NCBI GenBank assembly: GCA_027063105.1
Contig: JAMOSL010000173.1
Span: 1 to 24,086, forward strand
DNA from: Campylobacteraceae bacterium
Lineage (GTDB): Bacteria > Campylobacterota > Campylobacteria > Campylobacterales > Sulfurovaceae
Direction of reading: 5' to 3'
Length of the DNA: 24,086 nt
This document shows, piece after piece, positions 23,119 to 24,086 of the stretch (its first letter is position 1; every line of letters starts with the position of its first letter). A program made the translations under genes and the position numbers. The notes beneath the pieces are model-generated. The model made no database searches and had not been told where the DNA came from. It saw nothing but the letters and a program-made list of their open reading frames with translations.

Positions 23119-24086
23119 TCTCTATCCTTTGCTGGGCTAATAAAATACCAACTACAAGACTAAAGAATAACATTGAAAATTGTGCGTGAAGAAGAGGTTC
23201 TGTAAAAAAACCAAAAATCATTACAGATAAAAATATTATTTTAATATTGTTAAAGCTATGTAATTTAATCCTTAGTTTTAGTATCTTATAAAATATTAAT
23301 AAAAATATTAATAGACCTATAGCTCCAGTAGCTGTTAAGACTTGAAGATATTGATTATGAAAATGTGGAAGATAATTAATACATCTCATTTCAGGATATT
23401 TATTTTTTATCAAAACATGAAATTCGCTCATATTATCTTTTATTCCGATACCTAATATAGGGTTTCTTTTAGTTATATCTATAGCCACTATCCAAAATCC
23501 AACTCTTGCACCCCAAGATGAGCAATAGTTTTTATTTTTTACTACTTCTACAATATCATTTTTTCCAATATGAACTCTTTTATGAAATGTATCGCTAAAA
23601 TTATATGCCATTGATATTATAAACATTGATAAAATCAGAGTAATAAATACAGCTTTAAATTTATTTTTAAAACTCATAAAACCTAAAAATATTAATCCTA
23701 TAATAAATGATATTTGTCCTGTTCTTCCATTTGTTAAGAATAAATTTCCTAAAATCGTTATAAAGAAGATAGAATAAAATATTTTAGATTTAATAGAACC
23801 CTCATTAAATATTCTATTAAGAAGAAGAAGAGCAGTAAATGCTAAAAATGTACTATATTCTATATGATGCATAAAAGGAGATGGGTTATCAGGGGTTACA
23901 TCTTTCCATTGCCATAGTTCAAGAAATATTCCATAAGCTATAATTTCACTAATAAACATTCCCATTATAAATGCAGATATAACTCTTGGCATATTCTCTT
24001 TTGTTAAAAATATGAAAAATATGAAAGATGGAAAAAGATACCAATATTTTACTATATAATTCATAGCATATAATAAATTTTCATTG
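23108..24086 (-). CDS. O-antigen ligase (WaaL/Wzy_C)-like membrane protein, 5' end outside window
   Basis: This polytopic inner-membrane protein has about eight hydrophobic segments. Family features: T-N-G-R-T-G-Q-I near the middle (R-T/S-G-x), a long periplasmic loop with N-P-I-L-G-I-G-I-K-D-N, and H-F-H-N-Q-Y-L-Q-V-L-T-A-T-G-A-I-G-L, the Wzy_C/WaaL hallmark with the conserved His. Ligases of this family join O-antigen to lipid A-core at the periplasmic face. The first in-frame ATG here is at 24064 (318 residues), shorter than the ~400 usual and without a Shine-Dalgarno. The frame stays open to the window edge, so the true start lies outside. It heads the LPS-kinase-apt-truD operon visible here. 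Confidence 0.82.
   Translation of the reverse strand, partial: NENLLYAMNYIVKYWYLFPSFIFFIFLTKENMPRVISAFIMGMFISEIIAYGIFLELWQWKDVTPDNPSPFMHHIEYSTFLAFTALLLLNRIFNEGSIKSKIFYSIFFITILGNLFLTNGRTGQISFIIGLIFLGFMSFKNKFKAVFITLILSMFIISMAYNFSDTFHKRVHIGKNDIVEVVKNKNYCSSWGARVGFWIVAIDITKRNPILGIGIKDNMSEFHVLIKNKYPEMRCINYLPHFHNQYLQVLTATGAIGLLIFLLIFYKILKLRIKLHSFNNIKIIFLSVMIFGFFTEPLLHAQFSMLFFSLVVGILLAQQRIESEI

Overview
The window is AT-rich and densely coded. No gap between genes exceeds about 105 bases, and no rRNA, tRNA, CRISPR array or insertion sequence was seen. The housekeeping genes (mnmA, yggS, rseP, rsmH, truD, apt), the very AT-rich codon use and the LPS genes suggest a Campylobacterota (epsilonproteobacterial) chromosome of the Sulfurimonas, Sulfurovum or Arcobacter type. 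That assignment is an inference from style and content, not from a marker gene.

Layout. Bases 1-855 hold the 3' end of an SMC/ABC-like ATPase. Bases 925-3721 are a pqiABC envelope lipid-transport operon in which PqiA is half the usual size. On the minus strand, 3730-6492 carries rseP-yggS-mnmA, tightly coupled. A divergent promoter region separates rseP from an unrecognised two-TM protein (6597-7544). Then come rsmH and an FtsL-like gene on the minus strand (7535-8761). They are divergent, across an overlapping bidirectional -10 element, from a degenerate class II aldolase homologue (8818-9396). At the right end the minus strand carries waaL-like ligase, LPS-kinase-like protein, apt and truD (20770-24086).

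The accessory core is 9448-20708, all on the plus strand: a Sel1-repeat protein, a secreted DUF4384 protein, caspase 1, an OmpA-domain protein, caspase 2, caspase 3, a second DUF4384 protein, caspase 4, an unknown exported helical protein, and caspase 5. All five caspase-like (peptidase C14) proteins keep a His/Cys dyad and begin with a Sec-type signal peptide. They differ in their C-terminal parts: NTF2-like in caspase 1, DUF4384-like in caspases 2-4, and DUF1566/C-type-lectin-like in caspase 5. The DUF4384-caspase unit appears twice, so the array looks built partly by duplication. I infer an envelope-localised protease module with several sensors.

The most striking signal is the last ~130 bases of caspase 5 (about 20571-20708) and the sequence just after it. 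GC rises to about 45%. Codons 331-364 contain no A in the third position. The protein ends in a W-Y-W-S-S-S ... V-R-C-V-R lectin-like fold end, and inverted repeats follow the stop. This is what the variable region of a diversity-generating retroelement (DGR) would look like. No reverse transcriptase or template repeat is visible in the window, so any DGR would have to act from elsewhere. The result would be a caspase fused to a hypervariable recognition domain.
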